From NCBI GenBank assembly GCA_938045435.1, contig CALIBA010000051.1, positions 1-29,654 on the forward strand: 29,654 nt of DNA, given 5' to 3'. The notes under the pieces are model-generated. The model was not told the origin of the DNA, did no database searches, and worked only from the letters and a program-made list of their open reading frames with translations. This document shows, piece after piece, positions 1-6,514 of the stretch (positions are counted from its first letter, which is position 1; every line of letters starts with the position of its first letter). Source of the stretch: an uncultured Selenomonas sp. Its GTDB lineage: Bacteria > Bacillota > Negativicutes > Selenomonadales > Selenomonadaceae. The position numbers and the translations under genes were made by a program.

Positions 1-1
1 T

Positions 2-364
2 CAATTTGTAACTGAGGAAATTTCTCAGGGGCTACTATATCACCCGCAAAGAGCGCCAGCGGGTACCGCGTTCCAACAGTCGGTATGGGAGATCCTGCGC
101 ACGATTCCATACGGCACGACGACGACCTACGGGGCGATTGCAAAACGCCTCGAACAAGACACCGGAAAGCGTATGTCCGCGCAAGCGGTCGGTGGAGCCG
201 TAGGGCGCAACCCCATCTCCATCATCATCCCCTGTCACAGAGTCATCGGCAGCGATGGCAGTTTGACGGGCTATGCGGGCGGACTTGACAAAAAGGAGTA
301 TTTGTTGCGAACGGAAGGCATCGTCTTGCCAAAAATGCCCTGTCGAACACCTCGGAATGCATGA
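2..364 (+). CDS. ogt: Methylated-DNA--[protein]-cysteine S-methyltransferase, 3' part
   Basis: This is the C-terminal 120 residues of an O6-alkylguanine-DNA alkyltransferase; the start lies before the window. The enzyme moves the alkyl group from O6-alkylguanine in DNA onto its own cysteine, a suicidal repair reaction. Visible family marks are the helix-turn-helix segment TAFQQSVWEILRTIPYGTT, the arginine-finger region (SAQAVGGAVGRNP), the active-site IIIPCHRVIG with the acceptor Cys at nt 233-235, and the GSLTGYAGGLDKKEYLL segment that closes the domain. The tail after LLRTEGI is short and ends in TGA at 362-364. There is no start codon to choose inside the window. No + strand terminator is obvious; the hairpin at the stop codon carries its T-run on the minus strand. 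ogt and ada C-terminal domains look alike at this level, so the symbol is provisional, but the activity is secure. Confidence 0.9.
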   Translation, partial: QFVTEEISQGLLYHPQRAPAGTAFQQSVWEILRTIPYGTTTTYGAIAKRLEQDTGKRMSAQAVGGAVGRNPISIIIPCHRVIGSDGSLTGYAGGLDKKEYLLRTEGIVLPKMPCRTPRNA

Positions 365-392
365 AAAAGCACCTGCAAGATTGCAAGTGCTT
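364..392 (-). terminator. Intrinsic terminator of the candidate sRNA
   Basis: Read on the minus strand the stem is AAGCAC, one mismatch, TGCA, a 4-nt loop, then TGCA and GTGCTT, followed directly by TTTTTC. The T-run lies on the minus strand side only, so it serves the minus transcript rather than ogt. Confidence 0.55.
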
Positions 393-470
393 CCATGAAC
401 TTTATTTAAGCGGAATTTTCTCGGCTCAGATCTAACTGGGGCTGACCGTTTACACGACAGCACCTTTTCT
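364..470 (-). ncRNA. Candidate small RNA, about 107 nt
   Basis: No protein is encoded, yet the stretch has a complete small transcription unit on the minus strand. A TTGACT-18-TATAAT promoter (477-506) predicts a start near 470, and a hairpin followed by TTTTTC ends it near 364. The predicted RNA contains a hairpin GGUCAG...CUGAGCC whose loop starts with CCCC; an unpaired C-run is typical of Gram-positive sRNAs that pair with Shine-Dalgarno sequences (family knowledge; the role here is inferred). I do not recognise it as 4.5S, 6S or a known riboswitch. Its 3' end abuts the ogt stop codon on the other strand, so limited antisense overlap is possible. Confidence 0.42.
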
Positions 471-476
471 GTGTCT

Positions 477-506
477 ATTATATATTCCACTGTTCAAAAC
501 AGTCAA
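477..506 (-). promoter_or_regulatory. Sigma-70 promoter of the candidate sRNA
   Basis: On the minus strand, TTGACT (501-506) and TATAAT (477-482) are 18 bp apart. It lies downstream of the tRNA terminator, so it starts an independent transcript towards 364. Confidence 0.5.
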
Positions 507-563
507 GTGTGAAGAAAACGATTCTACATGACAGCTAGGCTGTCAAAAATAAAAATAGAACAG

Positions 564-597
564 AAAAAGGCTTCCGGGCAAAAGCCCCGGAAGCCTT
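564..597 (-). terminator. Rho-independent terminator of tRNA-Ser
   Basis: A perfect 12-bp stem (567-578 with 586-597) with a 7-nt loop is followed on the minus strand by a T-run (564-568). It sits 9 bp past the CCA end of the tRNA. Confidence 0.85.
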
Positions 598-605
598 GAT
601 TTTAC

Positions 606-694
606 TGGCAGAGAGGGTGGGATTCGAACCCACGGCAGCTCATCACTGCACTTGATTTCGAGTCAAGCACCTTCGACCACTCGGACACCTCTCC
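606..694 (-). tRNA. tRNA-Ser (anticodon CGA)
   Basis: The minus strand folds as a class II tRNA with a long variable arm. The acceptor GGAGAGG pairs with CCTCTCT (first pair G-U), the discriminator is G and CCA is encoded. The anticodon arm is CTTGA-CTCGAAA-TCAAG, placing CGA at positions 34-36, which reads UCG codons. The T arm contains GGTTCGAATCCC. It has its own promoter (720-748) and terminator (564-597), so it is a single-tRNA transcription unit. Confidence 0.96.
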
Positions 695-719
695 ATTTAC
701 GCTTTACGCGACACGAAGC

Positions 720-748
720 ATTATAGCATAGGCAGTGTCTATTGGCAA
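720..748 (-). promoter_or_regulatory. Promoter of tRNA-Ser
   Basis: On the minus strand, TTGCCA (743-748), a 17-bp spacer ending in TGC (extended -10) and TATAAT (720-725). The predicted start is about 19 nt before the mature tRNA 5' end. Between here and the metY stop (749-871) I see only weak hairpins and no gene. Confidence 0.75.
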
Positions 749-871
749 GGGATTTTTTAGAGCAGCCATCCACCACAGCAATGCGTCAAGGTGTATTGCA
801 TTGAATATCATTTGATGATTTTTCTATTGCGGCACGCTCTCCACAGCATTGAACAAAGAGGCGTTTTTACT

Positions 872-2167
872 TTATACTACAATTGCCGCAAGCGCCGTTC
901 CAAGATCGGCAAGGAGGTCGTCGATGTGCTCAATGCCAACGGAAAGACGCACCGTCCCCTGTCCGATGCCGGAGGCGGCAAGCTCTGCTTCGCTCATCTG
1001 GGAATGCGTGGTCGTTGCGGGATGAATGACGAGCGACTTCACGTCCGCGACATTGGCAACGACAGAAAAGAGTCTCAGACTGTCGATGAAGCGGAATGCC
1101 TCATCACGTCCCCCCTTCACATCAAAGGTAAAGATGGAAATGCCGCCCTGCGGGAAGTAACGCTTGTAGATCGCGTGGTCGGGATGGCTCACGAGGGAGG
1201 GATGGTTGACCTTTGCGACGTTCGCGTGCTGCGCGAGAAAATCGACAATTTTCAGTGCGTTTTCCACATGGCGTTCCACGCGCAGGGAAAGCGTCTCAAG
1301 CCCATGGATGAAGTGAAACGCATTGTACGGGGAAATGGTCGCCCCTGTATCACGCAGGATGAGTGCGCGGACGTAGATAATGAACGCGCAGGCGCCGAGT
1401 GCATCGACAAAACTGACACCGTGATAGCTGGCATTCGGCTCTGTGAGATGCGGGAACCGCCCCGATGCCCGCCAGTCAAATTTTCCGCTGTCAACGATGA
1501 TGCCGCCAAGCCCCGCACCATGCCCGCCGAGGAATTTCGTCGCCGAATGCACGACGATGTCAGCCCCATGTTCAATCGGGCGCAGAAGATAGGGCGTTGC
1601 AAAGGTATTGTCAATGACGACGGGAAGCCCGTGCCGATGTGCAATTTCCGCGACGGCTTCAATATCAATCAAGTCTGCATTCGGATTCCCGACGGTTTCG
1701 ATATAAATGCACTTGGTATTTTCCCGAATGGCATCCTCAAATGCTTGAAGGCCCGCCTTTGGGTCCACAAAGCTCACGCTGATGCCCCAATCTTTCATGG
1801 TGTGGGCAAAGAGGTTGAACGAGCCGCCATAGATGGTCTGCTGGGAAACGATGTGATCCCCCACATGGGCGAGGCTCTGTATCGCCGCTGTAACGGCGGC
1901 TGCTCCTGAAGCAAAGGCAAGTGCCGCGGCACCTCCTTCAAGCGCTGCGATGCGTTTTTCAAAGACCTCCTGCGTGGGGTTCATAAGCCTGCCGTAGATA
2001 TTTCCGGCATCGCGCAGGGCGAAACGGTCGGCCGCATGCTGTGCACTGTGAAATACATACGCCGCGTTCTGGTAGATGGGGACGGCGCGGGCATCCGTCA
2101 CCGGATCCGGCTGCTCCTGCCCCACGTGTACTTGCAGGGTTTCAAAATGATAATTCTGGCTGCTCAT
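872..2167 (-). CDS. metY: O-acetylhomoserine sulfhydrylase (Cys/Met metabolism PLP enzyme)
   Basis: A 431-residue cytosolic pyridoxal-phosphate enzyme of the Cys/Met metabolism family. It most likely joins O-acetyl-L-homoserine with sulfide (or methanethiol) to make homocysteine (or methionine). The PLP lysine is K211 in HSATKFLGGHG, and D186 in VVIDNTFATP is the usual pyridine-nitrogen aspartate. The opening ETLQVHVGQ...TDARAVPIYQNAAYVF, the SGAAAVTAAIQ segment and the length of about 430 are typical of MetY rather than the shorter cystathionine gamma-synthase or beta-lyase. The ATG at 2165-2167 follows AAAGGGG with proper spacing. It is transcribed alone from the promoter at 2212-2240, divergently from dps. 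No S-box or T-box fits in its leader of about 40 nt. No clear terminator was found after it. Confidence 0.93.
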   Translation of the reverse strand: MSSQNYHFETLQVHVGQEQPDPVTDARAVPIYQNAAYVFHSAQHAADRFALRDAGNIYGRLMNPTQEVFEKRIAALEGGAAALAFASGAAAVTAAIQSLAHVGDHIVSQQTIYGGSFNLFAHTMKDWGISVSFVDPKAGLQAFEDAIRENTKCIYIETVGNPNADLIDIEAVAEIAHRHGLPVVIDNTFATPYLLRPIEHGADIVVHSATKFLGGHGAGLGGIIVDSGKFDWRASGRFPHLTEPNASYHGVSFVDALGACAFIIYVRALILRDTGATISPYNAFHFIHGLETLSLRVERHVENALKIVDFLAQHANVAKVNHPSLVSHPDHAIYKRYFPQGGISIFTFDVKGGRDEAFRFIDSLRLFSVVANVADVKSLVIHPATTTHSQMSEAELAASGIGQGTVRLSVGIEHIDDLLADLGTALAAIVV

Positions 2168-2211
2168 AAATATGCCCCTTTTCTCTCAAATACTGCATAC
2201 TCAGTGCGTCC

Positions 2212-2240
2212 ATATTATCTGTATTTTTTTAGCCTGTCAA
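2212..2240 (-). promoter_or_regulatory. metY promoter
   Basis: On the minus strand, TTGACA (2235-2240) and TAATAT (2212-2217) with a 17-bp spacer. The predicted start leaves a leader of about 38 nt. Confidence 0.75.
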
Positions 2241-2296
2241 TAGAGCGATTCTCTCTTTCTCTCTTTGATAAAACTTTATATATTTAATAATTACTA

Positions 2297-2325
2297 TTGA
2301 CAAATAAATTACAGCTAGGTATAAT
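2297..2325 (+). promoter_or_regulatory. dps promoter
   Basis: A consensus match: TTGACA (2297-2302), 17 bp, TATAAT (2320-2325). The 56 bp between its -35 and that of metY are AT-rich and could hold a regulator site, but no convincing PerR or Fur box is visible. Confidence 0.85.
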
Positions 2326-2389
2326 GACTTACATAACGCAGATATGAAAATATCCGCAGGAGTTCTATCATATGAAAGGGGTTTTACTT

Positions 2390-2830
2390 ATGAATAAGGA
2401 TCTGACAAATGCGCTGAATGGTTATATTGCAAATATTGGTGTTGGTTATATTAAGCTGCACAATCTCCACTGGAACGTCGTCGGCTCGCAGTTCAAGGCA
2501 GTGCATGAGTATCTTGAGTCACTCTACGATTCGTTCGCAGATGTGCTTGATGAGAGTGCCGAGATCCTCAAGATGTGTGGTGAGCAGCCGATTGCCAGCC
2601 TGAAGGAGTATCTTGCCCACGCAACGATCAAAGAGCTGCCGGATAGCAAGGTGGATCAGAAGCAGGCACTTCAGACTGCCCTCGCCGATCTTGAGACGCT
2701 GCGTGACCAGGCAGCCTCCATCCGTGCCCTTGCAGACAAGGAAGATGTCTTTGGTGTGACAAATATGATGGAGGATCACATCCAAAACTATGCAAAGCAA
2801 ATCTGGTTCCTCAAGTCCATGCTTGCCTAA
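2390..2830 (+). CDS. dps: Dps-family ferritin-like DNA-protecting protein
   Basis: A 146-residue ferritin-like four-helix protein of the Dps family. Such proteins assemble as dodecamers, oxidise Fe(II) with peroxide and store the iron, protecting DNA. The intersubunit ferroxidase residues are all present with exact family spacing: H27 (LHNLHWNVVG), H39 (FKAVHEYLES), D54 and E58 (DVLDESAE). The start at 2390 follows AAAGGGG by 8 nt and gives MNKDLTNALN, a normal Dps N-terminus. An in-frame ATG at 2372 also has an AGGAG 9 nt upstream and would add six residues, so either could be used. The unit is monocistronic: near-consensus promoter at 2297-2325 and a strong terminator at 2861-2903. Peroxide or iron control is plausible from the family but unproven here. 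Confidence 0.95.
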   Translation: MNKDLTNALNGYIANIGVGYIKLHNLHWNVVGSQFKAVHEYLESLYDSFADVLDESAEILKMCGEQPIASLKEYLAHATIKELPDSKVDQKQALQTALADLETLRDQAASIRALADKEDVFGVTNMMEDHIQNYAKQIWFLKSMLA

Positions 2831-2860
2831 GTCCTTAGTGCACACGCTGCATATCTAAAT

Positions 2861-2903
2861 AGGAGAGCCGCATCAGCTGCATTTGAGCTGATGCGGCTCT
2901 CCT
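2861..2903. terminator. Shared terminator between convergent dps and ldh-like gene
   Basis: A perfect 18-bp stem (2861-2878 with 2886-2903) with a 7-nt loop, followed on the + strand by TTATTT-like sequence. It lies between two convergent genes and could stop both transcripts. Confidence 0.85.
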
Positions 2904-2921
2904 TATTTGTGCTGTGCCGAT

Positions 2922-3881
2922 TTACTGCACGCCCGCGCCATCGAGGGCGCTGCGGACACTCCTTTCCGCCCCCTGCAATTTTTCCATTTCGTCTTTTGGC
3001 AGACGTACTTCAAAGGAACGCACAATGCCGTCCCTGCTAATCATGCGCGGGATCGAGAGCGCCACGCCCCGCATCCCGTATTCACCCTCAAGAACCGCCG
3101 AACAGGGCAGGATGGTATGCTCGTTGTAGAGAATCGCCTTGATGAAGCGGCAGGCGACCATTGCAATGCCTGTATTCGTGAAGCCCTTGAGGTTGATGAC
3201 ATCGTAGGCGGTTTGGATGAGCCCCCGTTCGACATCCTGGCGGTCGAGTTTTTTCTCAAAGTGGAAGTACTCGTCGAGATGGTCGATGCCAAGCCCCGCA
3301 CAGTTGACAGTGGACCACGCGACAAAGGCATCGTTCCCATGCTCACCGAGAACATACCCATGGATGTTTTTGGGATCCATGTCGTAGTGTTGTGCGAGAA
3401 TGTAGCGGAACCGATAGGTCTCCAGCATTGTGCCGGTACCGAGAATCTTTGCCCGCGGGTAATCGAACTCGGTTGAGACGACATAGGTCGCAACATCGAG
3501 CGGGTTGGTAATCATGATAATCATGGCTTCTTTTGTATATTTCACGATTTCACCAAAGATGGAGCGCATGATCTTCGTATTTGTACTGGCAAGCCTTAGG
3601 CGGTCGGGCGTTTCTCCCGGCAGAATGGACGGCCCTGCCGTAATGACGATAAACGCGGCATCCCGACAGTCCTCGTAGGTACCGGGATGTATTTTGATGT
3701 TGGTGCTGTATGGCGAGGACATGGCATGACTTGTATCGAGCGCCTCACCACGTGCCAAATCCATATTGAGATCAATCAGCGCGATTTCTGAGGCAAGCTG
3801 AAAGTCTGCAATTTTGTTGAGTACGGCAGAACCGACGTTGCTCGTCCCGATGATGACGACTTTCCCTTGATTGACTGACAT
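2922..3881 (-). CDS. ldh: L-lactate dehydrogenase-family 2-hydroxyacid dehydrogenase
   Basis: A 319-residue cytosolic NAD-dependent dehydrogenase of the lactate/malate family. It presumably interconverts pyruvate, or another 2-oxoacid, and the L-2-hydroxyacid. The Rossmann start is KVVIIGTSNVGSA, with Ser in place of the middle Gly of GxGxxG. D129 in ITNPLD and H181 in LGEHG form the catalytic pair, and R157 in GTGTMLETYRFRY is the carboxylate-binding Arg. The substrate loop reads LPGETPDRLRL where LDHs usually have PGETRLDL, so the catalytic loop Arg is displaced by two residues; GEHGND replaces the common GEHGDS. These departures leave substrate identity open (lactate or a branched hydroxyacid). 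The ATG at 3879-3881 follows AGGAGG; the in-frame extension to 4031 runs through a terminator hairpin and is rejected. The long leader suggests attenuation. Confidence 0.85.
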   Translation of the reverse strand: MSVNQGKVVIIGTSNVGSAVLNKIADFQLASEIALIDLNMDLARGEALDTSHAMSSPYSTNIKIHPGTYEDCRDAAFIVITAGPSILPGETPDRLRLASTNTKIMRSIFGEIVKYTKEAMIIMITNPLDVATYVVSTEFDYPRAKILGTGTMLETYRFRYILAQHYDMDPKNIHGYVLGEHGNDAFVAWSTVNCAGLGIDHLDEYFHFEKKLDRQDVERGLIQTAYDVINLKGFTNTGIAMVACRFIKAILYNEHTILPCSAVLEGEYGMRGVALSIPRMISRDGIVRSFEVRLPKDEMEKLQGAERSVRSALDGAGVQ

Positions 3882-3903
3882 AGAAGAACCTCCTAGCACA
3901 ATG

Positions 3904-3944
3904 AAAAAACGCCTGGCTTCACATCCATGATGTGAAATCAGGCG
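3904..3944 (-). terminator. Intrinsic terminator inside the ldh leader
   Basis: On the minus strand, CGCCTG and an 8-bp inner stem (TTCACATC with GATGTGAA) pair across a 3-nt loop and are followed by TTTTTT (3904-3909). It lies 23 nt before the ldh ATG and about 160 nt after the sigma-factor stop. It may end the rpoD operon, attenuate ldh, or both. Confidence 0.7.
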
Positions 3945-4058
3945 AAACAGACAACACGAAAGATCTCTGTGAAAGGAATATATAAGATACCACCAGATAT
4001 GTGCCGGACATGGTGCCACTTCTTTTCTCATCCCTGCCGCAGGATCTCCTGCACCATT

Positions 4059-4087
4059 ATCCTAGCACCAGGATGAATCATTGTCAA
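4059..4087 (-). promoter_or_regulatory. Probable ldh promoter, upstream of the leader terminator
   Basis: On the minus strand, TTGACA (4082-4087), a 17-bp spacer ending TGC, and TAGGAT (4059-4064). It begins 16 bp after the sigma-factor stop codon. A start near 4052 gives a leader of about 170 nt containing ATGGTGC...GCACCAT and GCAGG...CCTGC stems and then the terminator hairpin. Confidence 0.55.
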
Positions 4088-4102
4088 TGCTTTTTGTATC
4101 AT

Positions 4103-5215
4103 TTACTCCAAGAAGTCTCGCAGTACCTTGCTGCGGCTCGGGTGGCGGAGTTTACGCAGGGCCTTTGCCTCAATCTGGCGGATGCGCTCACGCGTGACGC
4201 CAAAGCTCTGTCCGACCTCTTCGAGTGTGCGCGACCTGCCGTCCTCCAGCCCAAAGCGCAGACGCAGAACGTTTTTCTCGCGCGGGGTCAGTGTTTCGAG
4301 CACCTCTTCAAGCTGTTCGCGCAGGAGCATAAAGGAGGCCGCCTCCGCAGGGGCAGGCGCCGCCTCATCCTCGATGAAGTCGCCCAGATGGGAGTCTTCC
4401 TCCTCACCAATCGGCGTTTCGAGCGATACCGGTTCCTGTGCAATCTTCATAATCTCATGCACACGCGATACACTCAGCCCCATCTTCTCTGCAATCTCCT
4501 CCGGTTTGGGATCGCGTCCAAGTTCCTGCAAAAGTTGGCGGGAAATGCGCACGAGTTTATTGATGGTCTCTACCATATGGACAGGGATGCGGATGGTGCG
4601 CGCTTGGTCGGCAATGGCACGCGTAATGGCTTGGCGGATCCACCACGTCGCGTAGGTGCTGAACTTATACCCCTTGTTGTAGTCAAATTTCTCGACAGCC
4701 TTTAAGAGCCCGAGATTGCCCTCCTGAATGAGGTCGAGAAAGAGCATCCCACGTCCGACATAGCGCTTGGCGATGCTCACAACGAGGCGCAGATTTGCCT
4801 CCTCAAGGCGGTGACGCGCACGCTCATCGCCCGCTTCCATCCGCTTTGCGAGTTCGACTTCCTCCTCTGCCGTGAGGAGGGCAACGTGACCGATTTCCTT
4901 AAGGTACATGCGGACGGGATCATCGAGACTGACCCCCTCGGGAACAGACAGATCAATCTCCGGTTCCTCCTCCTTTTCGGCAGTCTCCTCCTCGACAGGC
5001 TCCACCGCTGCCGGCTGGTCGTCAATGATGTCAACGCCCTCTTTGCTGAACCGCTCATACATATCGTCCATTTCATCGGGAGACATGTCCTGTGTTTGCA
5101 GTGCGTCGATGAGTTCAGCATAGGTCAGCGTGCCGCCGTTTGCCTTCCCTTTGCAAAGCAGTCTGTCTATAATTTCGGCGCTGCCTGTCGTCCTCTGCTC
5201 CGCCCCCTTTGCCAT
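4103..5215 (-). CDS. rpoD: RNA polymerase sigma factor, principal type (downstream copy)
   Basis: A 370-residue sigma-70 protein that directs RNA polymerase to promoters. It has region 1.1 (residues about 10-65, ending VDIIDD), an acidic linker (EEETAEKEEEPE), region 1.2 (LDDPVRMYLKEIG), region 2 (RLVVSIAKRYVGRGMLFLDL, then ATWWIRQAITRAIADQART), region 3 and the region 4.2 helix-turn-helix (RTLEEVGQSFGVTRERIRQI). It ends HPSRSKVLRDFLE, close to the usual RpoD C-terminus. The ATG at 5213-5215 follows AGGAGG by 8 nt. It lies 68 bp after a second, closely similar sigma gene in the same direction, with no clear promoter between, so they are probably co-transcribed. This copy has the more canonical C-terminus and may be the housekeeping one; that is inference. 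Confidence 0.93.
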   Translation of the reverse strand: MAKGAEQRTTGSAEIIDRLLCKGKANGGTLTYAELIDALQTQDMSPDEMDDMYERFSKEGVDIIDDQPAAVEPVEEETAEKEEEPEIDLSVPEGVSLDDPVRMYLKEIGHVALLTAEEEVELAKRMEAGDERARHRLEEANLRLVVSIAKRYVGRGMLFLDLIQEGNLGLLKAVEKFDYNKGYKFSTYATWWIRQAITRAIADQARTIRIPVHMVETINKLVRISRQLLQELGRDPKPEEIAEKMGLSVSRVHEIMKIAQEPVSLETPIGEEEDSHLGDFIEDEAAPAPAEAASFMLLREQLEEVLETLTPREKNVLRLRFGLEDGRSRTLEEVGQSFGVTRERIRQIEAKALRKLRHPSRSKVLRDFLE

Positions 5216-5283
5216 AACACTGCCCTCCTGTCAACGGTATCCACTGAAACCATACGGATTTACTCTTGCTGCAACGCTACAAG

Positions 5284-6408
5284 CTATAGGTCAAAGTTCC
5301 CCTGCAGCTTGCGCAGACGCACGGGATGCCGCAGCTTCCTGAGCGCCTTCGCCTCGATCTGTCGGATGCGCTCACGCGTCACGCCGAAGTTCTGCCCAAC
5401 TTCCTCAAGTGTGCGCGCCCGCCCATCCTCCAGCCCAAAGCGCAGACGCAGCACATCGGCTTCACGTGTGGAAAGGGTCTTTAGAACGCTGGCAATCTGC
5501 TCTTTGAGCAACATCATAGAGGCGGCATCGGCAGGATCGAGCGCCGCTTCATCCTCGATGAAGTCGCCCAGATGGGAGTCCTCCTCTTCGCCAATCGGCG
5601 TTTCGAGCGACACTGGTTCCTGCGCGATTTTCATAATCTCGCGCACGCGCGGGGTACTCAGCCCCATCTCCTTGGCGAGTTCCTCGGGACTTGGGTCGTG
5701 TCCATTTTCCTGCAAAAGCTGGCGCGACACGCGCACGAGTTTATTGATGGTTTCTACCATATGAACAGGGATGCGGATGGTGCGTGCTTGGTCGGCAATC
5801 GCGCGTGTAATGGCTTGGCGGATCCACCATGTTGCATAGGTACTGAATTTATAGCCCTTGCTGTAATCGAATTTCTCGACCGCCTTTAAGAGGCCGAGAT
5901 TGCCCTCCTGAATGAGGTCGAGAAAGAGCATCCCGCGCCCAACATAGCGCTTTGCAATGCTCACGACGAGACGTAGATTCGCCTCCTCTAAGCGCCGCCG
6001 CGCAGAAAGATCTCCTGCCTCCATGCGGCGTGCGAGCGCAACCTCCTCCTCGGCTGTCAGCAGCGGAACGCGTCCAATTTCCTTGAGGTACATACGGACG
6101 GGATCATCGAGTGCGACACCCTCAGGCACCTCAAGTACATCTGCCGCATCTTCCTTGTCCTCTCCTTCTGCGTCCCCTCCAGAGGCAGCTGCCGCATCGT
6201 CGATGATGGCAATGCCCTCATCATTGAGCTTTTGGTATATATGATCCATATCGTCAGGTGTGATTTCTTTTATATTCAGTGCTTCGATCAGTTCATCGTA
6301 TGTGAGCAGGCCGCCGTTGCGTTTGCTCCGTGCAAGCAATACATCAATCTGCTTGATCTCATGTTCTTTTCTTTCAATTCTTTCAACTCGTGCTGCTGTA
6401 TTTTGCAT
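5284..6408 (-). CDS. RNA polymerase sigma factor, principal type (upstream copy)
   Basis: A 374-residue sigma-70 paralogue of the gene just downstream. It is also full length, with region 1.1 (KQIDVLLARSKRNGGLLTYDEL...), an acidic Ala/Asp-rich linker, and regions 1.2 to 4.2. From PEGV to LRHP I count only about 35 substitutions between the copies, and the promoter-contacting stretches of regions 2.4 and 4.2 are nearly identical. The N-terminal third and the last 12 residues (VRLRKLQGNFDL here) differ. The ATG at 6406-6408 follows AAAGGAGG with good spacing. The 106-bp gap to dnaG is AT-rich and may hold a promoter, but no single clear hexamer pair stands out. Because region 1.1 is present, it resembles group 1 rather than group 2 sigma factors. 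Confidence 0.92.
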   Translation of the reverse strand: MQNTAARVERIERKEHEIKQIDVLLARSKRNGGLLTYDELIEALNIKEITPDDMDHIYQKLNDEGIAIIDDAAAASGGDAEGEDKEDAADVLEVPEGVALDDPVRMYLKEIGRVPLLTAEEEVALARRMEAGDLSARRRLEEANLRLVVSIAKRYVGRGMLFLDLIQEGNLGLLKAVEKFDYSKGYKFSTYATWWIRQAITRAIADQARTIRIPVHMVETINKLVRVSRQLLQENGHDPSPEELAKEMGLSTPRVREIMKIAQEPVSLETPIGEEEDSHLGDFIEDEAALDPADAASMMLLKEQIASVLKTLSTREADVLRLRFGLEDGRARTLEEVGQNFGVTRERIRQIEAKALRKLRHPVRLRKLQGNFDL

Positions 6409-6514
6409 AAAGCCCCCTCCTTTCAAAGCGGAATTTCTTTTTAATATAAATTATCACAAAATATATCGTATCAAATCGCTGTAATCTAAACGAAAATATA
6501 AGTAAAATAGTGTA

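Noticed and set aside
529..545. Small hairpin TGACAGC-TAG-GCTGTCA as a terminator
   Set aside because: It is followed by A-runs on + and has no T-tail on minus; the true tRNA terminator is at 564-597.
791..1909. A 372-codon + strand frame opposite metY
   Set aside because: It lies wholly or mostly over a convincing PLP enzyme, has no ribosome site or motif, and is a shadow.
2241..2296. A PerR or Fur box between metY and dps
   Set aside because: The region is AT-rich, but no 15-bp TTATAAT-N-ATTATAA-type dyad or Fur repeat can be matched well.
3910..3944. The TTCACATC/GATGTGAA arms as a CRP-type operator like that of nar
   Set aside because: The half-sites point the opposite way (TCACA...TGTGA) and belong to a terminator stem with a T-tail.
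3882..4031. A 50-residue in-frame N-terminal extension of the LDH-like protein, including a WWY-rich stretch that could look like a leader peptide
   Set aside because: It has no proper ribosome site, reads through the terminator hairpin, has no stop codon before ldh, and the Rossmann start fits the ATG at 3881.
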